DNA from: Gautieria morchelliformis
Lineage: Eukaryota; Basidiomycota; Agaricomycetes; Gomphales; Gomphaceae
Length of the DNA stretch: 64,000 bases
Assembly (NCBI GenBank): GCA_015179125.1
Contig: WHVA01000210.1
Coordinates: forward strand, 62,001 to 126,000
Reading direction: 5' to 3'
The notes beneath the pieces were generated by a model. It searched no databases. It was not told the DNA's origin and was given only the letters and a program-made list of their open reading frames with translations. Shown here piece after piece: positions 11,680 through 23,795 of the stretch (positions are counted from its first letter, which is position 1; each line of letters starts with the position of its first letter). A program made the translations under genes and the position numbers.

Positions 11680-14301
11680 TTATAGTTTCTGAACAACCTC
11701 CTTAGAACTGATCAGTGAAATACGCACCTTCTGAAGGACAAGACTACACTCTATTATCAGGTAGGTTGACCCCCATTGCAGTGGGCTGTCATGTATAAGG
11801 CATAGGTCTGGTATCTCATAAGCATTACCGTTCACATCCAACCATCGCTGTGGCCGATTCTCACACATAATGACTTCCTTGAACTCTTCTCGACTGTTAT
11901 GACCGTTCCAGTCAACCATCCCCACCACCTCCGGAACACCTTCGCAGCACCTTCGACTCTATTCTGCAACATCTGCAACCCACAACCTCGACCCCTTGTT
12001 CTTCAGTACCCTTGGTCGACTCTACCCACCGGCCTCCGTACTCGACCCTGAACACAGCAAGATACCATTTCCATATTTCCGTTGGTTCCGATGCCTATTG
12101 TACTTACACACCTTTGTTCTTTTGCCATTATACTTACTCTACCCTGCACACCCTTGTCATCCCCTTGTTCCGCATTAGATACCTACCCCGTATGTCTATC
12201 CAATTCCCGCCCCCTCCGGAATTTGCTTAGTACTACACTATTACTTGTTGCTTCAGCTCTTTGTATAAAAACCCCCACATGTATGTCTCCGTTTCTGCAA
12301 TCAGATAATCGACTTCTATACGTGAATCCCTTCACACTATCTCCTGTTCTTAGCACCGCGAGTCTTGCAAGTTTTGTCTCTCTCTCCACCCTCGACACTC
12401 TGTCTTCCGCCTCTTCCTCCGCCTCCGACCTTTGTCCTCCGACCCTTTGACTCTTGGTACTTTCTTCCCAACTTCCACCTCCTCTGACATCCGGAAGTCA
12501 AATCCGAAATACTTAGGACGGTAGTTCATCAGGGGTGCAACATATAAGTTGAAGCCATTGTCCTTTCTAGTTCCGACCTCTGGGATTTCCGATATGTAAC
12601 ACCGACGCAACTGTGATGATTGTATAGAATTTGTAATATTCTGGATGATGGCAATCGGATAATGCTGCAGTGTCTGTGCAGGTGTTTGCACTTGAGAGTT
12701 GATCACTACTGGCACTTTGCAGTTCATTGTACTGTTTTCAAGGGCGTCAATGATTGTCATTTCGCAGAGCATCCCATGACAGTCAGATGGAGTCGGTGTG
12801 GAAGGCAGCTGCAACATGTTAAAAAGTAAGGGAACATCATGCCAGATTAACTGTCAGGCACAGTACGTGTTGCTCTAAGCTATCAAAGCTAATTGAGTGA
12901 TCAAGGAGTAGATGCTCAAAGTCATGCATCATTGCGCTATTGTTTGAAGCACCATTGGTGGTCACAAATCTGATCTATACAAACTTGAAAATAAATCTGG
13001 TTGTACAAGTGCAGAAAGCGGCTCACCTTGTTGGTTATATTTACACGGTCCATTACATATAACAACCCTTTTGTGAGTGTTTGACCATAGTATCGGCCAG
13101 GCAGAGGGAGGAATCTGATCAGTGATGACCTCAGTGTTAGACAGCGATGATTGCTGAATGAGGACCGGTCTCCTCACACTGTAGTGAGCTGTAACTGCAC
13201 TGAAGGCATGCATGCCTTTGTTGTCCTATAAATCTGTGGTAAGCAATATTTTGCCAGCAGTGTGCTTAATGCAAAGGCCGTCAATTAACTTATCTATAGA
13301 GCATAGTCAATTGTATAGTGCTTACCTCCAGTTCAGACTTAAGCTCTGCAAAATGACAGTTCCAGGCCGATGTCACCAGGTTCCAAATAGCTGTGCAATG
13401 GGGAAGATCCTTTTCTGATAATGATTCTTGAAGGGTAAAGACCAAGTGTCGAAATTCAGGACATTCGACAACATTGATTGACTATATCATTATGTCAGGT
13501 TATGTAGAAATTGATATTAAGAAGTATGTACCTGATCATCATTAAGAAGTATGTACCTGATCATCAGCAACGATCCAGTTGACAAGAGCAGCTTTACACG
13601 CGGCCACAGAAAATGGAGGTCGGGGCAATGAAGACATTATCGGAGCATTGTCATCATTCACTGCCCTTACCAGGGATTTGATCTTTACCTTCCATCCATG
13701 AGACTTACAAGCATCCATATACTCGTGAAACCTTTCGAGATGACTACGAAGAACACCTGTGGTTGTGGTGACTGCGTATTCTACTGAGGGATCACTAAAT
13801 GGACGTGTATTAGTAAGTTGTGTTGAAAACATAAAGCAAGAGAAAAATATTACAAGCACAGTTTACACCGCCTTTTTGTTCCCTTGGTCAAATGTCCAGG
13901 TTCAAAGAAGTACGATACATTGACAGCACCTTTCCGAACTACTGGTTTCTGTGTGGGAAGCCGACTAGGTGCATGGGATGCTGGTGCTGCTGGAGTGTGG
14001 GTCAAGGTCTACCAAATGGTGATGGAGAACCAATGGCACACAAAGTGATGAAAACATGATGCAAAGCTATATGAGAGTCTGGAGCGGGTGTTGGATGACT
14101 AGGAGGTGTAGCAGGCTGTGACTCAGGCAATGGTATATGAGAGCTGTCAGAGTTGTCAGGTGAGGCTTCTGAATTTGGGAGAAAGGTGTTCATATCATGT
14201 GCCATGCATTCTTCCTCATTCTGAGCCAGTCTATCCTCATGTTGCTTTTCCCGTATAGCATGCAACCTCTCCTTGGCTACTTCTGTGGGTGGTCTAGGCA
14301 C
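11680..14301 (-). mobile_element. hAT DNA transposon relic, split by a solo LTR
   Basis: Minus-strand pieces follow the order of a fungal hAT transposase. An N-terminal disordered part starts at the ATG near 14301. A degenerate BED-type finger (VSYFFEPGHLTKGTKRRCKLC) lies near 13870-13950 and a helical part (PFSVAACKAALVNWIVADDQ) near 13560. EFRHLVFTLQESLSEKDLPH is near 13420. The RNase H-like core includes TAHYSV near 13190 and VTNNGASNNSAM with HVLCLTVNLA near 12960-12860. The strand-end block DSPLQWGSTYLIIE, equivalent to the conserved TRWdStY...eR motif, is at about 11760. Several frame changes and stops separate these pieces and the C-terminal dimerisation block was not found. Terminal inverted repeats were not identified. 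Confidence 0.65.
11895..12601 (+). repeat. Solo LTR, family S, copy 2
   Basis: It begins TGTTATGACCGTTCC and ends GATATGTAACA, matching copy 1 over most of its length (CTTGTTCTTTTGCC, CAATCAGATAATCG, AGTTGAAGCCATTGTCC). Flanks read TCGAC on the left and CCGAC on the right, a 5-bp target duplication with one mismatch. TATA box about 12264. It separates two parts of the hAT transposase. Confidence 0.8.
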
Positions 14302-15060
14302 ATGTCCCCCATGACCTTAAGATAAGCCTCTACCATTATGAGTGACAACTCTGCTAGCTGGTCTTCATGGACCAGTCCCTCAGGATGGGTGTGACCGGAG
14401 TACACCATCTTCATCTTCCTGGGCTATACAAAGGAGAGCATCCTCATATATTGGACATGGCTGCCTCTCATGAAGGGTGGGGCCCATACGTGGTGGCTGC
14501 TATGGAAGACGTAATTTTAGACAAGCTCTGGAGTGTTGAAGCGATATACTTTAATACTTACAAGACCTAAGATATTATTTTTTGTATTTATACTGCTCGC
14601 TGTCCTGTAAAATTGAATGATGTCATGGTTAAAAGGGTCAAATGTATTTTGTGGACAATTGTGAAGGATGATCGGACACCTAGCCTACATACGCAAGTCA
14701 GCATTTACAAGTTTATAACCATAGATATGCCAAGAGCGTACCATACAGTCAAAGAAAGTGGTTTCCTGGAGCTTGCCTAGATGGTCTATTATGGCATCCA
14801 GTGAATGGTGGGTTATGTCTTCAGTTATGGAACGATTCACAAATACAATTTCACCTTCCCACGCTTCCAGCTCGAGCCGGCTTCAACCGGTTTTTAACCG
14901 GCTTACAAACCAACCGCATTCAAAGAAACCATAACCGAACAAGACACTCCGCTTAGCTAAATCCAGGCTCGGCTGACAGCTTAGCTGGAGCTGAGCTAAG
15001 GCGGCGGCAACACTAACATAGCCTACATAGGGCTGCATATGACTGTGTATCACCATGCCT
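14302..15060. other. No recognised gene
   Basis: A 67-codon plus-strand frame at 14367-14570 resembles no known family. A short motif, AACCGG, recurs three times around 14878-14905. It may include the 5' end of the hAT element. Confidence 0.35.
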
Positions 15061-15099
15061 TTTTCCTGATGCAGGTCTACATATCAGTAAAATATAAAC

Positions 15100-15560
15100 T
15101 GAGCACCTCACGGGGCCTGTTGCCACAGGGTTTGAAGGGATCTGGTTGATACGACTTGCCAAGGATTTCAAAATCAATTTCACTCCAATCCCTTTATTCA
15201 CCGACAATCAATCCTTCATCGCGCACTCCGAGAATGACGTCAGTAACACTCGAACGAAGCATATTGACATTCACTATCACTACACAGGAGATCAGATCGC
15301 CAGTGGAAACATTAAGTTCCATTATATCTCCACGCTCCATAACCTCGCTGATATCTTAATGAAAGCTCTATCACCACGCAAACATGTCTCTACCCTCGAT
15401 CATCTCGGGATCACACATGTTTGAGGGGGTGTGTTGTGACGAACGCAATTATTTCATCTCAAATCATTTATATATAAAAGGAAACTAATAAAGAAAGAAA
15501 AGAAAAACAAAAGAAAAATCAAAAGAAACAGAAATTATATTCATGATAGACGTCGGCGCA
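15100..15560 (+). mobile_element. 3' end of a Copia element with start of its LTR
   Basis: The plus strand encodes the end of a Copia RNase H (FTDNQSFIAHSENDVSNTRT, then KHIDIHYHY and HNLADILMKALSP) to 15424. It is followed by a purine tract (GAGGGGG, 15423-15429) and a TGTTGTGACG LTR-like start at about 15432. The A/G-rich sequence after it runs to the LINE boundary near 15585, so the LTR appears cut short. It is fragmentary and old. Confidence 0.75.
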
Positions 15561-15584
15561 GACGACGATCACACGAAATTTATG

Positions 15585-16215
15585 TCATGCTATATTACTC
15601 ACAAATCGGGTGATATACAGGAGTTCGAGCATCGACCATGTGCGGTTGATCAGGGACGGCGCGCCTATCGGGTGATGGCATCGGTCAGCACGTGTAACAT
15701 CTTTGCGCCTCGTGAGTCTTAGGCATTGAAACTTAGACAGCTCTGCATGGGAGTTATGTGCCGCCGACCAGGCCGTCTGCTTGTCAAGCATGTCGTTGAG
15801 CATCGCGTCACAGTCCTCGAAGGAGTCCCCAATTGCCATGAAAAAGTTGTCATCGACGTAGGCACCGCCATCCTCCTCTTCGCCTCTGGGGATCGCAACC
15901 AAGCCATAGCTGTATATAAGGTAGAGGATCATGGAAGCGGTCTCCCCCTGACCGATGCCATTATCAATGTCAATGGGTAAGGAGGAATAGTCATCAAAGC
16001 TTAGCGTAGTTTTCCTCTGCTCAAGCATGGCCTCGAAGAAGGTAATGATCTCCATGGGGTATCCCAGTTTGGCCATGTTCTTGAGGACCCTGGCTGTCAC
16101 TGCATTGGGGAAAGCACTCGCTATGTCAAGAAAGATGATGGTGACAACCTTGCACTTTCGCCAGGCTGATTTCACCCGATGCGTGAGGTGGAGAAGGGAA
16201 TCGACCATTGTTGTG
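15585..16215 (-). pseudogene. Second, foreign LINE RT fragment fused behind RNase H
   Basis: After the RNase H domain of the main LINE, the same open frame continues as a separate reverse transcriptase. It shows SLLHLTHRVKSAWRKCKV, then IIFLDIASAFPN (RT motif A), GQGETASMILYLIYSYGL (motif B) and GAYVDDNFFM (motif C), and then the thumb-side KFQCLRLTRR. The main LINE has the corresponding blocks at 17302-17700 with different sequence (LFLDIKGAFPS, VGFVDDTTMV), so this is a 5'-truncated piece of another LINE family. The junction lies near 16205-16220, just after the third RNase H aspartate (IATD). It is unclear whether it arose by insertion or template switching. Confidence 0.7.
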
Positions 16216-17444
16216 TCTGTGGCTATTGCATATCTCGACCCTCTCTCAGTGCGCAGCATCTTGGCTCCGATAGCTGCTCCTACTAGTTCCGCTTCAAACA
16301 CCGTGTGTTCCCGGTCTGTCCCCATATAAAGCCTTGCTGATCGCTGCTCTATGCCGTTTCTGTATAGCACTGCGGCGGCCCCTACCCCCCTGTCTATGCA
16401 GGATCCATCTGAGTACACCACCACGTCCGCCTCTTCTGCTGCGATCTCTTCCGCTGCTTGTGTTTTATTTTGCGGGATCCTTGCGTGGAAGGCTGGCGAC
16501 CATTTGGGTCCATGTACCACTGTCTCGACCTTTTCCATCCTGTCTGGTTCAAGCCCATTAGCATGTAGAATCTCGTGAAGCGGTGAGCGATGTCTTTTCA
16601 CGTATCTTCCAGCTGCTTTCCTCACTTTGGTTGCTAGTGGATGGGTGTGTGGCAGACATGCAAGCCTTACTGTGGCTCTATGTACTATCCTTGAGACCAG
16701 CAGCGGGAACGGGAGCAAGTCGGCGTGCGCATCTAAGGTGTCATTTGCGGTGGTTCTGAGGGCCCCGGTTATGTCTAACGCTGCCTGTCTCTGTATTCGC
16801 GCTAGCTTGGTTATGTAGCCTTTAGTCCCTTTTCTTTTTCCAGTGTCTGGTATAAGAAAAATGTCAGCTGCGTATAAGATCTTCGGCACTGCCACCATGA
16901 GGTAGTAATTTCTCATGTGATTAGCTGTTACCCCCTGCGTCGGTTTTGCGAGCCTTCTGCACTGCGCGATGTACGCCTCTCCCTTCCTAAGTGCATAGTT
17001 TGTGTGCTCTTTGAATCTCAGCTCCTGGTCTATAATTACCCCCAGTAATTTGTGCGTCGCTGTGGGCTTTATGGTGTGCTGTCCAATTTTTATTGATGGC
17101 CTTGCGACTGGTCTGGTCTTGCTTGGCCTGTCTGGTTCCTTCTCCCGTCGCCTGGTAAGTCCCATCAAGCCGAACTTTTCCACGGCGAACTGACAGTCAT
17201 GCGTCTCGGCCCAGCTCCTTGCACCTTCGATCCTGGTCATGATGTTGGACAGCTTCCCAAATGCCTCCTGAAAATCTTCCCCTTCTGCCACCATCGTAGT
17301 GTCATCCACAAAGCCTACACTGTCCTCTCCGTTCTCTCGCCGAACCCCGTCTATCAGATCTCCATTGTAAAATTGGTACGCTATCGCGGACAATGGGCAC
17401 CCTTGGTCCATCCCCCGCCCTATTGGCCTTGTGGTTGTAGTCAT
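16216..17444 (-). pseudogene. LINE ORF2, distal RT (motifs B-C) and RNase H
   Basis: The frame starts inside RT motif B (GMDQGCPLSAIAYQFYNGDL), continues through the catalytic VGFVDDTTMV strand and the HKLLGVIIDQELRFKEH thumb block, and reaches RNase H. The RNase H triad is visible as VVYSDGS (D), VFEAELVGA (E) and YAIATD (D), spaced as in type I RNase H. It is separated from the proximal RT by a frame change near 17440. Confidence 0.8.
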
Positions 17445-18370
17445 TGAAGCTAATCGTGGTGAGTCGTCCCTTGACTTTCCTTTTTATCCAGTCCATGTAT
17501 TCGGGTGGGACCCCCCTTCTGTGCATATTGTGAGTGAGTCTATCCAACATTATGCTCGGGAAAGCCCCCTTGATATCTAGGAAAAGCACCCCTAACACTC
17601 TTCCCTTCCTCCATGCATCTTTCGCCGCTGCTACCACGTAGTGAATTGTGTCCGTTGTCGTGCGCCCCGGTCGACAGCCCAAGTGGTTTTCTGGCAAAAG
17701 GTGATGTCTCTCTGCCATTTTTACCAGGTCTTCCGGTACGCATGCTGATAACACTTTCCTACCGTGTCCAAGAGCGCGATAGGCCTATACGCTCCAGGCA
17801 CTGTATAATCGGCTTTCCCCGGCTTGCGAAGGACTCTCGTTATCGAGTCCCTCCATTCGGGCGGGTATATTTTGAGCTCAAAAGTCGCGCGGAAAAGCGG
17901 GCCTAGGTAGGGCATCAAAATGTCAGTGCACTGTATTAGAAGCACATTTGGGATACCGCTGTCTCCCGGGGCCTTAAACGGGTTCAGTCTGTCTATGGCC
18001 CTTCGTATTTGGTTGTCCGTTATTGGTTGGTACTCGAAGGCCGGTCTTGGATACTCGTAGTCCGTTGGTGCTTGCTCATAGCCCTCGCTTGGATGCGGGA
18101 AGAAAGCATTGAACAGCATGTCGTCTTTTTGCTCGTTTGTTCTTGCAATTGCGTGTGTCCCATTTTCCCGTGCCATTGTCAGCGTTGGTACTCGTGTTCG
18201 ACCCCCGTCAGATGCATCTGCTGAGGCGTACTTGTGTGCCGTCCAGATCGTCTTCTGGTTGATATTGTCCAGGAAGTCTCTCCAGTGGTCCTTTTTTGAT
18301 TTCTCTATGGCACTTGGGTACTTGTTTCTAGCGATCCTATATTCCTCATGAGCTGCATCCGATGGGTCGT
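17302..18370 (-). pseudogene. LINE ORF2, proximal reverse transcriptase
   Basis: Two overlapping minus-strand frames (17721-18176 extended upstream to about 18370, and 17302-17754) hold the fingers and palm entry. The first has LNPFKAPGDSGIPNVLL, then PPEWRDSITRVLRKPGK and YRPIALLDTVGK. The second has LLPENHLGCRPGRTTTDTI and VLFLDIKGAFPSI (motif A aspartate). Frame changes fall near 18370, 17745 and 17440. Confidence 0.8.
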
Positions 18371-18371
18371 T

Positions 18372-19424
18372 TCACCTTGCGTAGGATCGTCTGCCTGCTG
18401 GCCACGTCTCTGCTCTTGTTTGTGTGAGCTGCCGTGACCACCACCGCTTCATGTATGGTGATGGCCTGCTCCTTGGAACTACTTCGTCGGTCGTATCTGC
18501 GATAGCAGTCATCAGCGCACGTAGATGTGCATTAAATTGTTGTGGTGTGAGGGGATTTGGCTCGCCGATGTCTGCTTTGAGCCTGGCTTCTAGTTTTTCG
18601 TTATACAGCTTCCAGTCTACTTGTCTGTAGTTCAGTTTTGGCTGTTGCGCGCTTGCCCGTAGACTTACGTCAAAAATGGTGTCCACTGGGAAGTGGTCAC
18701 TTTTGGGCAGTTGCTCTTCTGGTTTCAGTCTGCAGCTGGTCAAGCTCTCTTCTAAACTAGTAGAAACAAAGACGTTATCTGTGCGAGTAAGGTTCCCTGT
18801 TGCCATCGCCCTAAGCGTGGGTGCCCCTTTGGGGAGCGCCATCTGCAGGTCATGTTCGGCTACTGCATCCAATAATGTTTGTGCGGCATCCAAATTGGCC
18901 CTAGTGAACAGGTGCGTGTTCTGCAGCTCATCCCATAGTGGGTGGTGTCTGGTGAAGTCACCAACCCATATCATTCCCTCTACATTGTTCTGCTGGCCAT
19001 CGCCTCCCTCGGCTCTGTTCTGTAAAAACTTCCTTGTGGCCCTCAAGCTATCTGAGTGTGTGCAGTCACAATATAGATTGAGGAGGAGCACGTTACCCAT
19101 GTTCGTCTTTATTTCTATCGCTGTAACGTCTGGTGTTCCTACATCCACGGCCGCCCATGTGTTCGTGGCTATTTTCTTGTTTACCAGTATCATCGACCTC
19201 GTTCTCTTCTCTCTTTCCTGGTAATGCGTTTTCGGGTATATTGAGTACCAACTATTTGTAGCCCTGGCGTTTCCCAAGAAGTCAATATGCGGTTCTTGTA
19301 TTGCTAATATATCGCAACAGTCGGGTGAGCACTTAGCTAGCATTTCAGCCGTGGCTGTGAGCGATTTATTGACGTTCTGTGGTTGGATCCTCAATTTTTT
19401 TAACTGTTCGGTTTCTTCGCTCAT
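18372..19424 (-). pseudogene. LINE ORF2 start with APE-type endonuclease
   Basis: ORF2 most likely starts at the ATG at 19424-19422 (MSEETEQLKKLRIQPQNVNK), which overlaps the ORF1 stop. The endonuclease shows QPQNVNKS (N), CDILAIQEPH (the catalytic E), the MIWVGDFTRHHPLWD block (D and H-H) and LPKSDHFPVDT (SDH), the standard AP-endonuclease-like signature. It nicks target DNA to prime reverse transcription. A longer open frame extends upstream to 19739 but overlaps ORF1 and is probably not translated. Confidence 0.8.
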
Positions 19425-21112
19425 TCTTGGCGTAGGTTGTTGTCCCTGTTCTCCTCTATTTGCGTCTGCTGTCGGTTGCCTGTGAAGTCGTATTCGTCCA
19501 GCCGTCTCTGTCGGACATCTCCCGCTTCTCTTGTTGTCCACCCTTGGTCTCTGTGCCCCACCCGAGGGTTCGCTGCGCCCCTTCCTCCCCACTCGCTCCT
19601 CTCGTACTCCGTGCGCCCTCCGCCTCTTGCTTCTGCCTCCGCCTCCTGTCTCTTTTTGTTCCCTTGCGCGCCGACCCTTTTGAGCAGATCCCCAGCGTCT
19701 TCCATCTCTTCCTGGGCTCCTTGCTGCTCCCAGGTCCACGGGTTCTCGTCAGGGAAATATTTATAGGTATGCTCTGGGTCTTTTTTCTCCATCACTTGAC
19801 ATGCCTCTACGAACCTTGGGCACGTCCTGTCCCACGATGTGTGCCCGTGTGTGTCACAATTGACGCATTTGAATCTTTTTGGATCAGTTTCCTCGCACTC
19901 TGCCGTCCTGTGTTCTCCTCCACAGATGCCGCATTTGTTGGCGCTGTCGCACTCTGCGGCAACGTGTCTCACGTTGTATTTCTGGCATTTGAGACAGCGC
20001 CGCGGTTCCCTTCTCATTCTTCTTGCCCAGGTTCGTTTTCCTGCTATAATTATTCCATCTCTAGTACTTTGATTCGCTGATTCTGTACTGGCGAACTTAG
20101 CTATAATGTGTGCCGATCTCTGTCCTGCAGTTCTCCTGTGGACTGGTTTGATCCATCGGGTTTCTAGGAGGGACTCGGCGGGTAACCTCGAGTCTCGTTC
20201 TATTCTTCTCAACTCTGAAAGCGCTTCTGGTGAGTGACTTAATGGGACATATTCGACTATCACTGATAGTGCCCGGTCTTTTATCACGGCCGTTCCACTA
20301 AACTTGTTGAGGAACGTTCGTCTGTTTGTTTGGACCCACTTCGCCGCTTCTGATGTGTCCAGTTCGAGGATTATCCCACCGTTTTCTAACCTCTTGGCGC
20401 CAATGAAGACTATATCATTGAGGTCATGGTCGTCTCCCAGCTGATCGATAGCCTCATTCGCCTTCGCGCCTAATTCCTGCTCTGTCAGTTCTTTGAGCGT
20501 GTCTTGTTCCCCTCGTGGGTCCCTGTCTATCATTATTTGCTTTTCTCTTGCTCTTGCCTTTGCTAGGTTGTTTGGATGTGAGAGGGGTACATTACCCTTT
20601 AGTGCTGCCACATAACTCAGCCCTCCTGCTCCGCTGTCTGTTCTCTGTCATCCCTGCCAGTCTATTTTTCCGACATGCTCTATGAGGTTATGGGCCTCTT
20701 CTGCTGTTTCCTTTGCGACCGTAACCACATCTCTCGCCGTGTCTATAGCCGCTGTTATCTTTTCTATGACCGGACTGAGTTTCTGTTTGACCTGGCGCAG
20801 GACCGCCACCGCTACGTTTTTCGCTGCCTCCTCCGACATCAGTCTCGCAATTGCTCTGGCCCCTTCCTGCAGTGTCTTCCCAGTGGTGTTGTGTGCGAGT
20901 GAGTAGCTTAGCTGCTCCGCCGACAGCTGGTCGTCTTTCGCTAGGTAACCGTGCCTGTCTAGGTAGCTTCTCGCCTGCTCTCTGGTATGCACTGCTGCTG
21001 TCGGTTCTGTCAGGAGCTCCAGCCTGGTTCTATTGGTGGTCAAATGCTGGTTGCTCGAATTCGTCCGGCTTTGTGACGTGGCGGGCGCCTGGGAGTCGAC
21101 GCTCGGTGGCAT
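19421..21112 (-). pseudogene. LINE ORF1 (gag-like, CCHC knuckles), one in-frame stop
   Basis: It starts at the ATG at 21112 (MPPSVDSQAPATSQ). A helical region (AARDVVTVAKETAEEAHN-like, about residues 95-150) is followed by an in-frame TGA at 20648-20650, after which the same frame continues to 19421. The C-terminal half carries a row of Cys/His knuckles (CLKCQKYNVRHVAAEC, CGICGGEHRTAEC, CVNCDTHGHTSWDRTC), the nucleic-acid-binding part of LINE ORF1 proteins. Its TGA stop overlaps the ORF2 start, suggesting coupled re-initiation. Without the stop it would be about 563 residues. Confidence 0.8.
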
Positions 21113-22240
21113 CGTCTTTTCTTTTGCTTCTTTTTGTGGAAGCTATGGCTGTACTGCTGTCTACTGTCAGCAGTACGCTAGTGAGGTGTGTGGTCGCTGT
21201 GTGTTTGTGTGGATGGTTTTTGGGTATTTTGGTGGTGGTGGTTAGCGTGAGAAAAGCTCTCTGTCTGTCTTGACTATCACCGTCATTCTTGCTGATCAAG
21301 TGCATCACCATCCTTTGTTTGTGAATTTCATGTGCACATACCTCTTATATACCACTGTAATGGTGTTTAAGTGCGTACTCAGGTACTTTTTCTCAACCCA
21401 CTGATATTAATATGATTCAGAGAAAGGGATGTGGTGTTTTGCGCATTGACTCAAACCCAATACACGTTGGGTGTGTCCCTGGTATTAAGCACTATGGTTG
21501 ATTCTATGAGGTTGATGTGAGCATCCAGATAATTGCATAGTCATCTGCACACACCGTGGACTACTGATGGTAATATGGGCTTCCAGCGGCTTAACAGATA
21601 CCTTGAACCTTGTCTTACATCTGCACTTCATCGGCAGTGACAGTATCCCGCTAATACTTGATCCAGCTGTGGTTTCAAATGAGGACAGCATTCCATAATG
21701 AAAACACATGAACAGCAAAGCTGCGGACATTCGCTGTGAGTTCACAGTCGACTATTGTACTGAAGCTGCTTTGAAATAGGATTAATAGCTTCTAGTTACT
21801 CCTTATTTCATAGGAATAGTACCTGTTGTGGGTACATCTGCCATCTGTATACTGCACATCTTAGCTTACTGTTCTGTTCTGTTTTAATGTGAGCTCATAT
21901 ACGTCAACCCGGCACAGTATAACGGCCTGGCCCAAGGGGTATATTACTTAGAGCTTGCTATAATTATCCTCATGTCCATTTGGAATGGTCAGATGCTCCC
22001 CCTTTTCATCTTTCATATTCCATGTATGTCATCAACATGTCTCTAGTCCTTTATTGGTCAGGTTTTGTCGCTATCGCCGCATCTTTTGACGAGCCGATAT
22101 GGGTGGAGTAATGTCGGTTTCTTTGCTGACATGCCTTTCTATTTTCTGTCTCTTTCGACTCATTTTGACTATGTACGTTTCTCGGATAGTTCTCAGAATA
22201 AGGCTAACTGTACTGTGGTATTTTTTGAAGCACCATCACT
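21113..22240. other. LINE upstream region and unassigned sequence
   Basis: The first roughly 200 bases upstream of ORF1 on the minus strand probably hold the LINE 5' UTR. The rest has only short open frames with no recognised similarity. Confidence 0.35.
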
Positions 22241-22860
22241 GTGGATATCACCTTGAGGAATAGTGACCCCACATCATATGAATCTCTGATCGCTGGAGAT
22301 GCAACTAGTGTTGGAGAGTCTCTTTGTAAGCTGCGCAAACTAAGATTCCCAAACATGTTCCCCATCAATGAGCTATCCCCTCCCCACAAGTTGCCCTTCT
22401 CGCATTCTTGTCACTTGGATTACTATGTTCATTTGGGCTACCTCACATGTGTGGAAACAGTGATCAAGGTTGTAGCTTGTTTTTGAACTGCACTCACTTG
22501 TGACTGACTCCAAATGTTTAATGTTGTACATGGCGTTGAGTTTGCTTGTCAAGCAGACAAGCAAGAGCTCTGAGATGCAAAAGAAGACATGAATGCTGTG
22601 AAACTTACTTTGGTATTTCTCCCCTCCCCGCCTACGACATCACCGGACAACTAACCATTCCATCCCAATACGAGAGGTTGCTAAAAGGTGCTAATGTTGA
22701 TGTTCTTTTCGGGAGCTAGCTGTTTCCATGGAAGACCCCAAAGGTGAGGAGCATACCCACTATCTGGGAGATGCTGGTTACATCGCCACCTCTGCCTTTT
22801 CTGGTAGCATCGCCTATGCAAAGGAAAAATTGAAGGGATGGCCCATCAACAAGTCCTAAG
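22241..22860 (+). pseudogene. Unrecognised decayed coding remnant
   Basis: Plus-strand pieces with protein-like composition are seen (MDITLRNSDPTSYESLIAGD at 22241, YDITGQLTIPSQYERLLKGA near 22635, EEHTHYLGDAGYIATSAFSG near 22745). They lie in different frames and do not match a family I can name. Confidence 0.3.
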
Positions 22861-23451
22861 AAGCATATGCGCTTCTGACTTCTGGCATCTTGCTACGTAA
22901 GGACTATAGCGAGTAAGACAGATTATTGTGGAGAGACGCACCCAAACCTTGACTTGGTGATAAGACAACCCCGAGATGTCTGCGAGGTGCTTTTTGTCTT
23001 CGCAGCTTGGGTGGCCATTTCTTTTGAGTGCGAACTGAAGCAAAGGTACATACTCCTGCAAGACATGTCAGCGTGAAGTGAGACATTTTACCTAAAATTG
23101 GACTGGAGACTATGCACTAGTGTGTGTAGAGAAACTGATCTAAGTACTATAGTGGAATTTCAAAAGTTCAAAATCGCGTTTTTCAGCCTGCCGCTTTAGG
23201 TACATGATACTCCTACTCAGATCTATTAGAAGTATCTATCCAAGTATCTGTTATTCTATCTTGTAGTCAGATACTCTCACATATGTATATATATCTCCGA
23301 GATGTTTAAACATATACCGAATATTCTAATAACATCTGTTATTCTCCTTATAAATACTACTATATATTCCTATATGTTGTTATTAATAGTCTTATAATAT
23401 ATATTATATACTCATATATGCTGTATCACATGACCATTTTGATTATCCTCC
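22861..23451. other. AT-rich non-coding sequence
   Basis: It becomes strongly AT-rich from about 23200 (runs of TATATA, 23285-23420). It shares the AT-rich dispersed repeat also seen at 10850-11035. No gene was seen. Confidence 0.4.
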
Positions 23452-23795
23452 AATGGCATTCCTGAATACCTCATGAAGGTGAGAGATGTGGGTTGGTGGG
23501 ATCACCCCTTGGAGTGCTGCACAGCTGGCAATCTAGTGGGGAGAAACCCATGTGGTAATGCAGTCACAGACTAGGATGTGAGGATGGAAGACAGAAGGTG
23601 CAAGAAAATTCTTTGGATTTTTGGAAACATGAGGCTTATGACAGTGAGCAAGCTGCAGCTGGTGAGGGTTTGCCTGGCCCACCCCACTTGCTGATGAAGA
23701 GCCAGCACCTGCTAGTGTGGCACACAAGAATGAGGAAGTAGACTTGGGTAAGGCTGGAGCTCACTTGGGAGATTGAATCAGATGGGCAGCCTTCT
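23452..23795 (-). mobile_element. YR retroelement copy 2, part left of the chromovirus
   Basis: The minus strand matches 5545-5885 of copy 1, including the piece that spells HKPHVSKNPKNFL. It stops at 23795, where the chromovirus LTR begins. The remainder of the same copy resumes at 42616, so both parts are one element divided by the insertion. It is truncated on the left at 23452. A broken fossil. Confidence 0.75.

Larger units (their letters stand above)
16216..21112 (-). mobile_element. Tad-like LINE with ORF1, endonuclease, RT and RNase H
   Basis: A minus-strand non-LTR retrotransposon reading from 21112 down to 16216. ORF1 is a gag-like protein with CCHC knuckles. ORF2 holds an APE-type endonuclease, a reverse transcriptase and an RNase H domain, an arrangement found in the Tad and I groups; Tad is the usual fungal clade, so that is the likelier assignment. 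ORF1 carries one in-frame stop and ORF2 about three frame changes, so the copy is inactive but not ancient. The true 3' tail is replaced by the second RT fragment. No target duplication was identified. Confidence 0.85.

Noticed and set aside
19460-20080. Plus-strand frame of 206 codons
   Set aside because: Shadow of LINE ORF1 on the other strand, with no domain.
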